Origin: Rugalucina vietnamica
Taxonomy: Eukaryota; Mollusca; Bivalvia; Lucinida; Lucinidae
Direction of reading: 5' to 3'
NCBI GenBank assembly: GCA_964017185.1
Contig: OZ024873.1
Location: 50,578,760 to 50,642,759 of the forward strand
DNA: 64,000 bases
Of the stretch, positions 21,838 through 30,643 are shown in pieces (the first letter of the stretch is position 1; each line of letters opens with the position of its first letter). The notes under the pieces are model-generated. The model was not told where the DNA came from, made no database searches, and worked only from the letters and a program-made list of their open reading frames with translations. Both the position numbers and the translations under genes were made by a program.

Positions 21838-22309
21838 TAATGAAGTAAAAGTAGGCAACGATCAGGAAATGGCGCAATCAGAAAGAAATTTCCACACCAA
21901 ATACCGAGGTGGAAAAACCTTAATTAAAAATCAAGTACTTATACTAAGAAAATGTATCGTAAGCCGAGTGAGCAGCTATTTTACCAATAGGCGGCCACTC
22001 AGCTACTAAAACTTTACTAAAATATGAAAACATTCATGAGATGCAAACAGCTCAAAACATTCAAAGCCTAAAAGTAAAACAGTAAGAACCACTGCAGTAT
22101 CGCCTTGGAACGATCAGTATTATAAAATTACTGGAAGGAGTGGGCTTTAACTAGTTTTACAGGCGCCTAAATTCTCCCTCAGTTTCTGCAGTGCTTCACA
22201 ACATTTAGTTAGTTGTTTGGTCTTCGTGGTGAATCTCTAACTAGTCAATCACGGAAAAACAAATAAATTATGATACCCACCAAGATGAATAAAAACATGG
22301 ACTCACAGA
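21838..22309 (-). repeat. R3 fragment, reverse orientation
   Basis: Read on the minus strand it carries most R3 landmarks: CAGAAACTGAGGGAGAATTT, GAGATTCACCACGAAGACCA, CTTACGATACATTTTCTTAG and CCATTTCCTGATCGTTGCCT. It runs directly into R1 copy 2, with overlap around CAGAATC. Confidence 0.75.
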
Positions 22310-23567
22310 ATCATAAGTATTCAATCCCATTGCAAATTTCCCGCAAGGTTTTCCCTTTAAATGACATTTCAACCATTTTCCACATTCAAATGCATAGGCG
22401 ACCTAAGTTGACCTTACCGTTAAATAGGCCAAGGTATCACAGGGTCATCAATTTATTCACATTGTTGTACTTGATTCATCGACTTCATGCCAAGTTTCGT
22501 TGAAATCGGTCCACCCGTTCTGGAGAAGATTTTTGAAGGGTTTTTAACATATATGGGCATGGCTTCCATCGTATTTATGTGAACTGGATTATCTATATAC
22601 ACATTGGTTTCTCCTTCCTACAGATGCTTCATATGAAATTTGGATTTAATTGGCCATGCGGTTTAAGAGGATAAGAGGTTTGAATATTATGGTAATATAC
22701 ATGTATATTGCCCCGGGTTTGAGGCAGATGGACACCTTGGGGTCCAATTTTTCAGAATCATTGATATTCATTCCTACTGTCCATTTCCTGCAAGAGTTTT
22801 CCTTTCAATGACATTTTAACAGTTTTCCCCATTCACATACATACTCGATATTAGTTGACTTTGCTGTAAAATAGTTCAAGGTCATCACAGGGTCATGATT
22901 TATGTACAGATTGAAGTACTTTTAAAGTACATGTAGTCATCAATGTTTTGTGCCAAGTTTCGTTGAAATCGGTCCAATGGTTCGGGAGAAGATTTTTGAA
23001 GGGATTTTACCATATATGGGCATGTCGGCCAACTTGGTCATGTGACCTGGATTATTTATATACACATTGATTCCCCTTTTCTATAGATGCTTCATATATA
23101 ATTGGGCTTTGATTGGTCAAGCGGTTTTAAGAAGAAGATCACTGAAAATGTGGTCGGACGCACACATGGACGGATGTCGGCTCGAGTACCAGAATCAGAA
23201 TCAGATCAGAATCAGAATTGTTTACTGGTGACACGCCAAATGACATTATTTCACCAGGGGGTTCGGATGGGGGGAAAAATTAGTCCCTTGAACGCACGAG
23301 TGAAGCGAACTTGGACACACAATCATCTGACATTTCAGCAGTAGAAAACAGAGAGACAGGGAGGTCATTCCAGTCCCTGATAGTCTGGGGAAAGAAACTA
23401 CATTTATAGGCCTCTATACTAGCAGATGGAAGCTGAAATGCCTTGGAGTGGCTATTTCTACAACGCCTAGTCTTTGGGATAAGGTCATCTGTAGGTATTC
23501 TGGCTTTACCCTTCAGACCTTTGTATAGTATACTATAAGCTCCCATGAGCATTCGGCTCAGGTGAGC
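22303..23567 (+). mobile_element. R1 composite repeat, 5'-truncated copy
   Basis: Nearly two units of the R1 450-bp repeat (second unit from about 22,679), a short remnant of the GGACG region, and the terminal hairpin ending CTCAGGTGAGC at 23,557-23,567. The left terminal repeat is missing. It is split near its end by a retrotransposon fragment at 23,191-23,528. Confidence 0.75.
23191..23528 (-). pseudogene. 3' end of a CR1/L2-like non-LTR retrotransposon
   Basis: Minus-strand translation between about 23,528 and 23,280 gives KARIPTDDLIPKTRRC and SFFPQTIRDWNDLP, the C-terminal tail pattern of CR1/L2-group reverse transcriptases. It ends in a stop at 23,280. After a ~55-base trailer the minus strand ends in TTCTGA-type hexamer repeats (23,191-23,220 on plus), a 3' tail usual for this group. 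The 5' part is missing, as in typical 5'-truncated insertions. It sits inside R1, so it inserted after R1. Confidence 0.85.
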
Positions 23568-24844
23568 TAAAAATAAAAACAGAAAACAGAATTATATATT
23601 AATAGAAACGTGGTCAAAAAAAAAAACATCGCATATGCAATGACACGTGCTGAAGAGACAGAAGAATCGGGCTTTGAAATTTTGCTTGACCATTGATAAG
23701 GAAGTATGGCACTTCTTCATTAGTTTTTGTTTTGATACGAACCTGAATTTAAGGTAGATTTCAACAGAAGTTCGATGAACGTTAATTCATAAATGTCTAC
23801 TAGGAGTATGGTGGCTCAGTGTTACAGTTCCAGGCCTTGATGAAAGAGTTTTGGTTGGTCTTCTGCTGGCGTTTCAAGTGGACGATCAGAGTAGTAACTA
23901 GCAAGCGAAAAAAATCAATTTGTCTATTTTCTTTCTTTTTTTTTTTTCTCGTGCTTGTGCTGAAATTAAGTTATTGTAATTCTTACCTTACACGCTATTG
24001 CGTAAAGCAATCGAGAAAAAAATGTTCGTGAAAAGAAAGCATAGTGTCTGACTGTTTATTGAGCAATACCCATTTGACAGTGTTTGTGCCACAAAACAAT
24101 GCACGCAGTTAGCTTCAAGAAGCTGATGAATTACGCTATAAATATTTTAGAATGTCGTTTTTCACGAATCACATATTATATGTGGCAATGCCTTATCCAC
24201 AAAGTCGTCTATAAGTGACTTCGCCGTGTTCACTTAGATATACTATGTAATACCGATGGAAATGCACGATTTTCATTCACCATACATGCTTAATCAGATA
24301 CTTACATGTATTAATGTGCACGCAAATCAAGATCTCTCATAGGAATAGAGCAATCATAGTGTGGTCATATTTACATCTACATGTACGGTCAATTCATAGA
24401 TGCATGGTTATGAGGCTATTCCATTTTTTGCACGAACAGGTAAATAACGGTAAATAAAAGCATTCAGTAGAGGCAAACTCTGAAACTTGGGATAGCGTTG
24501 GGCATTGAAATAAGCAATAATATCTAAACGTTCAGTAAATACGCCATACATGTAAACCCTAAAACGCGGTTGAGTCAACGTTCTTTGTTTATAACGGCTC
24601 CCTTAGATCTATGAACGATTTATATAATGTGCGAATTCACAAACAATTAGTTATTAATTGTTCATGATTGCCCAAGTATCCAATAGATTTAAAATTATAA
24701 TTGAATGTTATAAAATGTTATCCTTGCTAATTCCTCTGTTTGCAAGTTGGTGCCAATTCTGGTGATAGCTCAGGTCTTCAACAATGACTGGTCTCTTTGT
24801 CCCATCGCGCACCGCAAGGGTTCCATTTTTTTGCATTAAACACC
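23568..24844. other. no recognised feature
   Basis: AT-rich sequence. The 70-codon frame at 23,819-24,031 is inflated by a poly-T run and has no domain. Confidence 0.5.
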
Positions 24845-25085
24845 TATGAGCCTGTGCATGAGAAAACCAACAATTTGCATAGGCGAAAACAAAGCCGCAG
24901 ATCAGCTTCGCGGTAAACGCGAAGCTGATCAGCGCCTTTGTTTTCGCTACACGGATAGTACAATCCCTCTCCTACTTAAATACAAAATTTCAAGCCTCTA
25001 ACCATCTTCTGTGACTGTACAGGCTGGTTTGTGACAGACCTGGTCGGAACCCAAATTAATGGTTTTCTCACGCACAGGCTCATAT
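24845..25085. mobile_element. ~240-bp MITE-like foldback element
   Basis: Ends TATGAGCCTGTGCATGAGAA and TTCTCACGCACAGGCTCATA are reverse complements with one mismatch. An internal hairpin at 24,897-24,942 pairs GATCAGCTTCGCG with CGCGAAGCTGATC. The left end continues ACCAACAATTTGCATAGGC, close to the inner end of the 20,296-20,450 element. Confidence 0.8.
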
Positions 25086-25164
25086 TATTTAGCAGTTTAA
25101 CACTCTAATGAGACAGCACAAACTTTAATGCTTTTGGAGAAACGCCCTCCAACATTGCCTGATA

Positions 25165-25255
25165 ATAAATAATTTTTATTGCTTTGCTATGCAATAAATA
25201 TAAAAAGTAAAATTTTAATTGCCATTCCTTTGTTTCAAACGTTACTGTCATCTCA
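25165..25255 (-). repeat. short hairpin-bearing repeat (R4), copy 2
   Basis: Minus strand reads GAAACAAAGGAATGGCAATT, then a hairpin with TTTATTGCATAGCAAAGCAA, matching the block order at 11,020-11,115. Confidence 0.5.
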
Positions 25256-25367
25256 ATTACATAATTGATTTAATTGAGTTTTCAAGATGTCGCAAAGCGA
25301 ATCTCGTTAGGAAAACATGCCGATACAATATACAGAGATTTTTAAAATTGTAAACAAATGAAATTAT

Positions 25368-25550
25368 ATTTTTCTTATTTTTGCTCAAAACATAGATTGT
25401 GGATACACGTTATAACCGCCTCGGCGAGGCGGTTCTAATGAGTACCAACAAATAGGTACATGTATACCCCTGCATAACACAGTTTTACCATATAAAAGTG
25501 GAGTATAAGTGGTTTACATTGCACGGACATGTTATCGTGATGTGTACTTT
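25368..25550 (+). mobile_element. double-hairpin element, copy lacking one arm
   Basis: The left arm of the large hairpin and its apex AACCGCCTCGGCGAGGCGG are intact. The distal right arm is deleted, jumping from GAGTACCAACA to the small-hairpin region. The tail TTGCACGGACATGTTATCGT is conserved. Confidence 0.8.
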
Positions 25551-25631
25551 TGTTTCCTCAATTTTGATTTTGGTATGTGATTTATTTATTGTAAGGAATT
25601 GACGTGTACTATACATGCACGTGTAGTCATG

Positions 25632-25690
25632 GCACCGGTGGTCTAATGGATAGCGTGTTCGCTTTGTGGTGAGCACGTGCCTGTCATGTT
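25632..25690 (+). tRNA. tRNA-like 5' half (His-like), no T arm seen
   Basis: GGCACCGGTGGTCTAATGGATAGCG has an A-box and D-arm layout. GTGTTCGC and GTGAGCAC can pair, with GT wobbles, around TTTGTG, suggesting a GTG anticodon. No B box follows at the expected distance. A tRNA fragment or SINE head is likely. Confidence 0.4.
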
Positions 25691-25963
25691 GATGAATGTT
25701 GTTCATCCTGACTTAATGAATTTTTCCCATGTTTCAATGATTATCTCATTAGGCGTTGTAAGTGGAGAGTCTGGTCCATTTCTGGCATATGGTGTTTTGT
25801 GCAAAAGAATATTGAAAGTTTGAAACACACACAGGCAGTCCGTTGACTGAGTAGCTTAGGCCGCAAATTTCATTATCAATATCACGAAAACTTGCCCATG
25901 TTATATATGAGATTTTTTTTAGAAGAAACCCTTGGAAATTTCATTGAAAAAAAAATGATTTCT

Positions 25964-26170
25964 TTTCATATTGTCAGTCAAAACATTGATTGTGGGTTCA
26001 CGTTAGAACCGCCTAGCCACGGTTGCCAAGGCGGTTTTAACAAGTACCCACAATCTATGTTTTGGAGCAAAATTAAGAAATATAGGTACACGCCTGCATA
26101 CCCCAGTTTTGCTATATAAAATGGGGTTTAAGGGGGTAATCAATTTCAACGGACAAGTTATCGTGATAGC
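25964..26170 (+). mobile_element. double-hairpin element, full but diverged copy
   Basis: Arms GATTGTGGGTTCACGTTAGA and AACAAGTACCCACAATC flank an enlarged apex. The small hairpin CCCCAGTTTT / AAAATGGGG and the tail AACGGACAAGTTATCGTGAT follow. It lies 420 bases from the preceding copy, in the same orientation. Confidence 0.75.
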
Positions 26171-26855
26171 TATCGGAATCATTCGATCGCCTCCTAGCTA
26201 CATCAGGCTTGGTTTTAAATCCCGCACGAGGTACACGTGAGCCATAATCTGCATACGGGTGTGTCAGTTATTATTTTCTTGGGAAAATCCGGTTTATGTG
26301 CCGCCAACTGATTGGCCCATCTCATATGAGTGAAAAAAAGAGGCATAAAATGAATCAAAAGCACATTATTTATTAGAATGTTGTCCTCTCTATTTTAACG
26401 GTTTCACTGCTCTTAAAGGATCTCAGTTTTAATTTCTATTTATTATTTATCAACCCAGAAGCATTCAGAGCGTAAACATTAGAAGATACGCGACTGTGAA
26501 GTCGTTTAAATAATTCAATGCATCTGGAGATCTTCACGTATTTTTAAAACGGTCTTGTTATCACCAGCTAAGCATGATTGACAATATTCCCCTCATGAAC
26601 TAGTCTGTTTGCATTTTCGTCTAGTCATATATTCCCAGTTGGTACAATAATATAAACGGTTCTTGAGCACAGGTTAACAAAAAACGACAAATCGATGAAG
26701 AAAGACGCCAAGCAGAGTGATGATATTATTATAAATCATGGTGATTTCTCAACTACATGTACCCAAAACATAAAACATGGTGCATGTTTTAATGTACTAG
26801 TACATGTTTTAAAGTACTAGTATTAATCTTCGCGAAAAGCTTCGTCTACACTTAA
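26171..26855. other. no firm feature
   Basis: A weak B-box-like GGTTTTAAATCCC occurs near 26,212. Otherwise the sequence is AT-rich and non-coding. TAATGTACTAGTACATG-like short repeats lie near 26,790-26,820. Confidence 0.4.
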
Positions 26856-26859
26856 TTTA

Positions 26860-26890
26860 CGAGGGGCGTTCAAAAAGTTCGAGGAAAATT
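26860..26890 (+). mobile_element. solitary mariner-like terminal inverted repeat
   Basis: After TA at 26,858-26,859 comes CGAGGGGCGTTCAAAAAGTT, the characteristic end of one group of mariner transposons. No complementary right end and no transposase frame were found downstream, so this is a truncated relic. Confidence 0.6.
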
Positions 26891-27729
26891 GTCATGGGAA
26901 ATTTATATTCTCTGTGCATATTGTAATTAACATATAGTTAAATATCCACAAAATTTGAATAAATTCGGATGACAGTTAAGCATTAAATCACGTGCGTTTC
27001 TAGGGTAACATTAGTAAAGACCCATTCATGCCGCGGTTTGCTAGATCTTTGGCATTTTTGGAATCCATCTGGCATACGGGCGTCTAATTGTCAGTTATGT
27101 GTGTATAATGCGGTGAATTGTGCCGATCTACAAATTTCACGAATTCTACTCTTTCCTATCACGACGATCATCTTGGACATTATGACGTTATATGTCGTTA
27201 CAATGGGCGAGTCAACATGGACCTTTTCTGGCTATGTAGAAATCATGCATACTACTTGTAGATTGCCGTTTCTTTGATTGCCTTGTAGCCATATACGTTT
27301 TCTGCTCTTAGCAGTGGTTCTTTCTTTAATGATCCGCTCCAAATGCATAATTTGTTGAAGACCGTTGTTCCCCGCGCATTTTAGGCATACTCACTAGACA
27401 ATATGGCCGCCTTACGCCTAAATGACATCAAACATTTACATGACGTCATGTGCTTATCGCAAACATATTGAACCTTACTCATGCAAAGTTTGGTGAGAAC
27501 AGTACGGTAAACTATCAAATGCAACGTCATCATTAAACCTCGACTTTCTGTAAAGATGAAAAAAAGTGGGCCGGTAATCGTGATGTATGGTTTCTCTAGC
27601 AACCACTGTTAACATTGTATTCAGGACCGAGCAACAAAATTTGCTGTATATGTACAAATTATGTTTGTCTTTATAACTGAACGAGTTTAATTAAGCTAAT
27701 TTACAAAATAAAGATATAATTTATATAGG
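26891..27729. other. no recognised feature
   Basis: Could include decayed mariner interior, but no transposase motif is visible in any frame. Confidence 0.4.
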
Positions 27730-27869
27730 GATCAACCATGGTTTACAGTGTTCAAACATTCGATGGATCACGAGAAAGGTGTTTGAACACAAGGCCGCAG
27801 GCCGCGTGTTCAAACACCTTTCGAGTGATCCAGCGAATGTTTGAACACTGAAACAAACCATGGTTGATC
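27730..27869. repeat. 140-bp near-perfect palindrome
   Basis: Arms of about 61-64 bases start GATCAACCATGGTTT and end CCATGGTTGATC. GTTCAAACATTCG and GGTGTTTGAACAC blocks pair across a 15-base centre, AAGGCCGCAGGCCGC, itself partly self-complementary. Only a few mismatches are seen. Confidence 0.9.
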
Positions 27870-28153
27870 GCTATTCTTGCATTTTCACTCTAATCCACTT
27901 AAAATCTCATGAAAATAACATTAACAACGTAAAAACTCACCGAACACGCGGAGCTTCTGCAACGTCGGCCATTTTGTTTCTACAAAACACATGACGTCAC
28001 GTCGCATTGACCAATGACGTCGGCCAAAACCCATGTTCAAACGGCACGTGAATTTCATGATTTGAACATGGGTTTTGCTGTTTGAACACGGCTTTCGACC
28101 AATCGAAAACGGCTTCAAACAGCTATGCGCATAGACATCTATGCAAGAATAGC
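27870..28153. mobile_element. small inverted-repeat element adjoining the palindrome
   Basis: GCTATTCTTGCAT (27,870-27,882) and ATGCAAGAATAGC (28,141-28,153) are perfect reverse complements. Inside, AAAACCCATGTTCAAA and TTTGAACATGGGTTTT (28,026-28,041 / 28,061-28,076) form a second perfect hairpin. The TTTGAACA words are shared with the palindrome on its left, so the two may be parts of one element. Confidence 0.65.
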
Positions 28154-28631
28154 ATAATATTAGTAGACAATCATGACAAACGGACCAGTTCATGATGGGA
28201 ATATTTTAAATCATGCTAGCAAGACCGTTTTTGAATATGCGCAGATCTCTGGTGCATTCAGTTATTTAAAGACTGCATGCCACGTGCGTATCTGATAATG
28301 TAAAATATAAAATTCAAATCCTCAGGTTGCAGTGATCATATTCAAAGGAAAATATTACAAGTCATATTGCGCAATTTCGGGTAATGGACCACAAAACAGA
28401 GTCGGCCATAACATTTACTGCATAATTTATTATAACTTCTTATGAATCAAATATAACACTTACTATAAAATTGCATTCAAAGCACAATATTATTACTTGG
28501 AATTCTTTCAATGACGTCATAATTAAGAAGCAAATCAGATCATTGATCAAGTTCTAGGAAACATAGGGACAAGTCGTAAGCACATGGTGACAATTGAGAT
28601 GATACGAACGACTCTTAGACTATATACATCA
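28154..28631. other. no recognised feature
   Basis: AT-rich, non-coding in all frames as far as I can see. Confidence 0.4.
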
Positions 28632-28832
28632 AGAAAACATGTCCTTGCAATGAATACCCCCTTAAACCCCACTTTTATATAGTAAAACTGGGGTATGCAG
28701 GGGTATACCTATTTTTCTTATTTTTGCTCCAAAACATAGATTGTGGGTACTCGTTAGAACCGCCTCGGGGAGGCGGTTCTAACGTGTACCCAGAATCTAT
28801 GTTTTGAGCAAAAATAAGAAAAATACCAAAAA
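28632..28832 (-). mobile_element. double-hairpin element, best-preserved copy, reversed
   Basis: Large hairpin 28,711-28,824 has arms of about 56 bases with one or two mismatches and apex CCTCGGGGAGG. Small hairpin about 28,673-28,704 is ACCCCACTTTTATATAGTAA...CTGGGGT. Orientation is opposite to the copies at 14.7, 25.4 and 26.0 kb. Confidence 0.85.
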
Positions 28833-29236
28833 TTTTCCTATGAAAATTATCGATTTTTGACCTGAAAAATTACTGTATATCATCATATGGGCATGTTTTC
28901 GTAATGCTTATAATAAAGACAACTGCTCCGACTTAAAAAAAAAAAAAGAGTTGCCATTCTTAAACAAGAACGATTTGTGTTATTTGGCTTGAGCATATGT
29001 TATTGGGAAAAACACATGGAGAATGGAAGAATTGAAATCAAAAACGCTTTTTTTTATTCTTCTTGATTCAGAAATGTTATTTAATCAATCAGCTGTCGTA
29101 AACATATTCGGTGTTTTGGTTCGGGCTTTGCATCTCATCTAATATCTAATCAAAAATAAATGATGTTCAAATCAACATTTTCGCAATACCCTAATTTTAA
29201 TTTGCATACAGTAACACGTATCTTTAAGATGGGTGA
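28833..29236. other. no recognised feature
   Basis: Contains short poly-A and poly-T runs only. Confidence 0.4.
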
Positions 29237-29384
29237 AGTTAGCCGAAGTAGCCTGACCAGCCGAGGTAGGCTACTTCGGCTGGCCGGAGTAGCCTGACCA
29301 GCCGAGGTAGGCTACTTCGGCTGGCCGGAGTAGCCTGACCAGCCGAAGTAGCAGAAATTGCTGGCATATGTAGCCGAAACAGCC
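29237..29384. repeat. GC-rich self-complementary 41-bp tandem repeat at the satellite edge
   Basis: GTAGCCTGACCAG starts at 29,248, 29,289 and 29,330, giving a 41-bp period. AGCCGAAGTAGCCT and AGGCTACTTCGGCT within it are perfect reverse complements. Further degenerate TAGCCGAAACAGCCG words lead up to the first satellite monomer. Confidence 0.85.
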
Positions 29385-30643
29385 GCATTGACGTGTGCGG
29401 AGTTTAGGGAGCAAGCGACCTAGTGGGATTTACAGTAGAAGGGATGTACTTTCAGACCACATAAGCGGCTATGTCGGGAAAACTTTGATGACCGAAAATG
29501 GAAATTTCTGTATAGTATTGCAATGTGTCGGTACCAACTCGGGCTGGTTTCTCACGGAACCCCACCGAGTTTAGGGAGTTCGAGACCCAGTGGGGCTTGT
29601 AGTCTATACAAGTGCCTTTACAGCCCATAGGTCGGTTATATTGGGAAAACTCTGGTTTGTCGGAAATTTCAACTCAAACATTGGGAAACGTGAACATTCA
29701 TGGGTTTGCGGGTGGGGTAAGAGGCACCCCTGTCATTGACGTGCGCGGAGTTTAGGGAGCAAGCGACCTAGTGGGATTTACAGTAGAAGGAATGTACTTT
29801 CAGACCACATAAGCGGCTATGCCTAGAAAACTCTAGTTTTCGAGAAATAGGGGTACAAAAATGACCAAAAAAATGGAAATTTCTGTATAGTATTGCAATG
29901 TGTCGGTACCAACTCGGGCTGGTTTCTCACAGAACCCCACCGAGTTTAGGGAGTTCGAGACCCAGTGGGTCTTGTAGTCCATACAAGTGCCTTTACAGCC
30001 CATAGGTCGGTTATACTGGGAAAACTCTGGTTTGTCGAAAATTTCAACTCAAACATTGGGGAACGTGAACATTCATGGGTTTGGGGGTGGGGTATAAGGC
30101 ACCCCTGTCATTGACGTGCACGGAGTTTAGGGAGCAAGCGACCTAGTGGGATTTACAGTAGAAGGGATGTATGTTCAGACCACGTAAGCGGCTATGCCGG
30201 GAAAACTCTAGTTTTCTAGAAATAGGGGTACAAAAATGACCAAAAATGGAAATTTCTGTACAGTTTTGCAATGTGTTGGTACCAACTCGGGCTGGTTTCT
30301 CACAGAACCCCACCGAGTTTAGGGAGTTCGAGACCCAGTGGGGCTTGTAGTCCATACAAGTGCCTTTACAGCCCATAGGTCGGTTATACTGGGAAAACTC
30401 TGGTTTGTCGGAAATTTCAACTCAAACATTGGGAAACGTGAACATTCATGGGTTTGGGGGTGGGGTAAGAGGCACCCCTGTCATTGACGTGCGCGGAGTT
30501 TAGGGAGCAAACGACCTAGTGGGATTTACAGTAGAAGGGATGTACTTTCAGACCATATAAGCGGCTATGTCGGGAAAACTCTGGTTTTCGAGAAATAGAG
30601 GTACAAAGATGACCGAAAATGGAAATTTCTGTATAGTATTTCA

